A program made the translations under genes and the position numbers. From Asterionellopsis glacialis (taxonomy: Eukaryota; Bacillariophyta; Plagiogrammaphyceae; Rhaphoneidales; Asterionellopsidaceae), in contig WKLE02002538.1 in assembly GCA_014885115.2 (NCBI GenBank), forward strand, positions 1-31,306: a stretch of 31,306 bases of DNA, read 5' to 3'. The notes below the pieces were generated by a model. That model was not told the origin of the DNA. It worked only from the letters and a program-made list of their open reading frames with translations, and made no database searches. Numbering within the stretch: the first letter of the stretch is position 1; every line of letters begins with the position of its first letter. This document shows positions 29,102-31,306 of this stretch, piece by piece.

Positions 29102-29587
29102 AGAGAGAGAAAGCAAGAACGGGTGCCTTTAACAAGACTAGGCTAGGGGTCGGTTTACAGCAAACAGGGTGGGGGGGGTGGTATTTGGTGACGTTCAACA
29201 ATGAATCCAGCGGTGTGGTTGGTCGTGGTCATTGTAATTTGATGGCAGCTGAACATACATAACCTCAAGTCCTACACATTATGTTGATGTTTGACCGTGT
29301 CATGGTTTTGGTACATCAAAGTTTGAAGTAGCAATGGTGTACAAAATAAAGTAAATCTACTGTATTTTTGTTTTTGTTTTTTATTATATTTTTTACACTG
29401 TAGTGTTATTCACATTATTGAATATAGACTTTCTAATATAGATAGAAAGCCGTTTGTTTTTTTAGACATGTAGAAAAAAGTTTTATTTGTTGTTGTTTAT
29501 ATCCCACTACTTTTTGTGGAAACATTGAGACTAGCACTCCACCACTACCACGATTCATTTATTTATTAATTCAGTCATTTATATTGG
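29102..29587. other. Convergent 3' intergenic region
   Basis: This stretch lies between the NOP16 and PDZ-protein stops. It has an AG run at 29100-29110, a G run near 29170, and T-rich tracts at 29365-29395 and 29455-29500 that fit 3' untranslated regions. No gene is seen. Confidence 0.45.
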
Positions 29588-31306
29588 TTAGACATTCCAC
29601 CCTTGACTGTCTGTTGATTTTGATCCACCACTTTGTCTTGGTCTTGCAAATACAAATTTACGTTGTGAGAAATCTTTCTTTGAGGCAATGACCTTGTAAA
29701 CATCACCTGTGCGCATAATTGTTAAATCAACACTATCGACACTCAATAGGCGATCACCTACCCATACCCTATCTCTCAAAACGGAGGTTTCTTTCACTTC
29801 ACATACAAATGGACATCCATCATCACCTGCATCAATAATCAAACCCAAGTTGCCAGGTGGTGCATCGACGTCGATACGGTCTTCGACCAATTTATCAATG
29901 TAAACGCCAGATGTTACTTCTGTCATTTCACCCAATATACTATTGAGATTGGTAGATTCACCAGCTACACTCTGGGATTCCTTGAGAAGTCTTTTATAAT
30001 CGTAGTCAATAGTTGCAGTTTCATCCGTTGTAGTAATGTGATCACCGAATAATCCAATAGGTTCCCCTAGGGTACTAATGTCATCGTTTGGACCGACATT
30101 AATTTCTTGTGCATACTTCATGTCATGTCGATTCATCATCATATTGGAAGGATCTGTATGACCAGGTGACATGGGTGTGCCACCACTGCTTGACTTTTTG
30201 AAAGAACCATTATTGCGTAAACGACGATGAATCAAAATTCCAATCAATGCCACAATCATGGTCCCGACCATGGCAATGCCAATGACTAATCCCATACTGC
30301 CGCCACCGCCACCTCCGCCTCCATCACCCTTGATACCATCGATATTGTTGCCACCAGTGCCCAAATCATTTGGCAATGTGACAGATACTGCGGAGACTTG
30401 GGCAAAGGCAGGATCATTTGTTGCTTTCAAATCTCTAATAAATTGATCCTGTTCTGCTTGTGTATTGAAGGGACCTTCAACGTACCGTTCTAAATCATGT
30501 GTTTGAATCATGGATACCAAGGCAACATTCACATCGTAGACAATGACAAGAACTGTACTGAGTGATCGTTGATTTTGGTTGGTATCAAAATCAAAATCAT
30601 TATAATAATAATAATCCTCATTGTCCTCCTTCACTCCAAGTAATCGACCATTGGAATCTATTTCAGCTTGAGAAACTAAACTTAAATTCACTTTCAAATT
30701 TTCCACGTTATTGGGTCCATTGATTTCTAGAATTTCTTCACGAATATAATTCCCAGTTAAGGTTCCCCAAATTGCAGCACTTGCGGCACCCAGTTCAGAT
30801 ACACCTGTCAATCTCATTTCTACATTTTCTTGTGTTAAAAACTGTTGAACTGGTTCCTCCTCCTCCTCACTACTGTCTTGTCCAGCAGTAGGAAGTGGTT
30901 CAAAATCACCAATAGGAGATTTCGATGGAGCTAAGGTAGGTACTTGAGATTCAGTGGGTGCAATGGTTGGATTTCCTGGTAATGGAGATGGCATGGATGA
31001 TGCTTTCACAGAAGGTTGACCACTTGGTGTAGCGGATGGGATATCTGTAGGTGCAATGGATGGCACTAAGGAAGGGAAAGCAGAAGTTGGTTCGATAGTA
31101 GGATTTCCAGGTGTAACAGTTGGTGAGGAAGTGGGTGTCTGGGAAGGTGCACTTGTTGTAGGTGATTGGGTTGGTGTGGCGGTAGGAGATTTGCTGGGTG
31201 AGGCACTAGGTGTTGCCGTGGGTGACTTTGTTGGTGATTTTGTCGGTGATTTTGTCGGTGATTTCGTTGGTGGGACTGTGGGTGATTTCGTTGGTGGGAC
31301 TGTGGG
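29588..31306 (-). CDS. Single-pass membrane protein with Pro/Thr stalk and cytosolic PDZ domain (5' end outside window)
   Basis: The frame is open without a stop from the window edge to the TAA at 29588-29590. The apparent start at 31066 is a GTG in the middle of a repeat, so the true start lies beyond the window. From the N-terminal side: a Pro-Thr-Lys-Ser repeat stalk (edge to about 30900), a Glu run near 30865, an extracellular domain of about 190 residues (30840-30340), a poly-Gly stretch at 30297-30325, one membrane helix (about 30225-30293, GLVIGIAMVGTMIVALIGIL) followed by HRRLR, a Ser/Thr/Asp-rich cytosolic part, and a PDZ domain at 29640-29860 (LGLIIDAGDDGCPFV, RVWVGDRLLSVDSVDL). The positive charges after the helix place the PDZ in the cytosol. 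This suggests a cell-surface or cell-wall-linked receptor or anchor; the ligand is unknown. Confidence 0.8.
   Translation of the reverse strand, partial: PTVPPTKSPTVPPTKSPTKSPTKSPTKSPTATPSASPSKSPTATPTQSPTTSAPSQTPTSSPTVTPGNPTIEPTSAFPSLVPSIAPTDIPSATPSGQPSVKASSMPSPLPGNPTIAPTESQVPTLAPSKSPIGDFEPLPTAGQDSSEEEEEPVQQFLTQENVEMRLTGVSELGAASAAIWGTLTGNYIREEILEINGPNNVENLKVNLSLVSQAEIDSNGRLLGVKEDNEDYYYYNDFDFDTNQNQRSLSTVLVIVYDVNVALVSMIQTHDLERYVEGPFNTQAEQDQFIRDLKATNDPAFAQVSAVSVTLPNDLGTGGNNIDGIKGDGGGGGGGGSMGLVIGIAMVGTMIVALIGILIHRRLRNNGSFKKSSSGGTPMSPGHTDPSNMMMNRHDMKYAQEINVGPNDDISTLGEPIGLFGDHITTTDETATIDYDYKRLLKESQSVAGESTNLNSILGEMTEVTSGVYIDKLVEDRIDVDAPPGNLGLIIDAGDDGCPFVCEVKETSVLRDRVWVGDRLLSVDSVDLTIMRTGDVYKVIASKKDFSQRKFVFARPRQSGGSKSTDSQGWNV
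31200..31306. repeat. 12/24-bp minisatellite coding SPTK and SPTVPPTK repeats
   Basis: GGTGATTTTGTC-type 12-mers and a 24-nt GGTGATTTCGTT-plus-GGTGGGACTGTG unit repeat up to the window edge. On the minus strand they encode Ser-Pro-Thr-Lys and Thr-Val-Pro-Pro repeats of the extracellular stalk. Confidence 0.85.

Noticed and set aside
1..31306. tRNA, rRNA, spliceosomal RNA, CRISPR or transposase genes
   Set aside because: Scanning by eye for tRNA B-box-like GGTTCGAATCC, snRNA start motifs, spaced repeats and transposase motifs gave no convincing hit. A covariance-model search would be decisive.

Overview
The window looks like nuclear DNA of a photosynthetic stramenopile, most likely a diatom. 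The evidence is a set of compact eukaryotic genes with few short GT-AG introns (about 130-165 nt), two predicted proteins with a signal peptide followed by an ASAF-like plastid-import motif (SAF-SSP and SCF-SFS), long Asn/Gln homopolymers, and a Pro/Ser/Thr-stalk surface protein of a kind common in diatoms. I cannot name the species.

Layout, left to right. 1-1317: no recognisable gene. 1318-5550 (+): a 1410-aa helical GRAM-VASt-TM protein of the Lam/Aster lipid-transfer type, convergent with a Q/N-rich family-16 methyltransferase (5630-7231, -). The methyltransferase is divergent from a two-exon MinD (7711-8924, +) whose presequence looks mitochondrial. MinD converges on a two-exon tesmin/TSO1-like protein with three CXC repeats (9335-11549, -). 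After 1.3 kb without a recognised gene come the circularly permuted 60S-assembly GTPase NOG2 (12877-14778, -), the divergent deubiquitinase USP5/UBP14 (15683-18439, +) with a degenerate zinc site, and a bisphosphate-nucleotidase-like phosphatase (19261-20637, -). A 1.3-kb region with a small assembly gap follows.

The right third holds the most unusual genes: a plastid-targeted protein with an EF-hand pair joined to a nitroreductase domain (21951-22931, -) and, divergently across a 1.37-kb intergenic region with a double TGACGTCA palindrome, a four-exon gene (24301-26774, +) joining an SPX domain, which senses inositol pyrophosphates, to a protein kinase domain. Beyond these lie a plastid-targeted SnoaL/DUF2358-like protein (26901-27809, -), NOP16 (28403-29101, +, two exons) and the 3' part of a single-pass membrane protein with a Pro/Thr stalk and a cytosolic PDZ domain (29588 to the window edge, -).

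Most of the genes are independent housekeeping units. NOG2 and NOP16 both serve 60S ribosome assembly but are not adjacent. The best candidates for undescribed biology are the SPX-kinase fusion and its promoter, the calcium-binding nitroreductase fusion, the zinc-less USP5 and the triple-CXC protein. Gene models with introns were built by eye from splice sites, reading frame and protein family fit.
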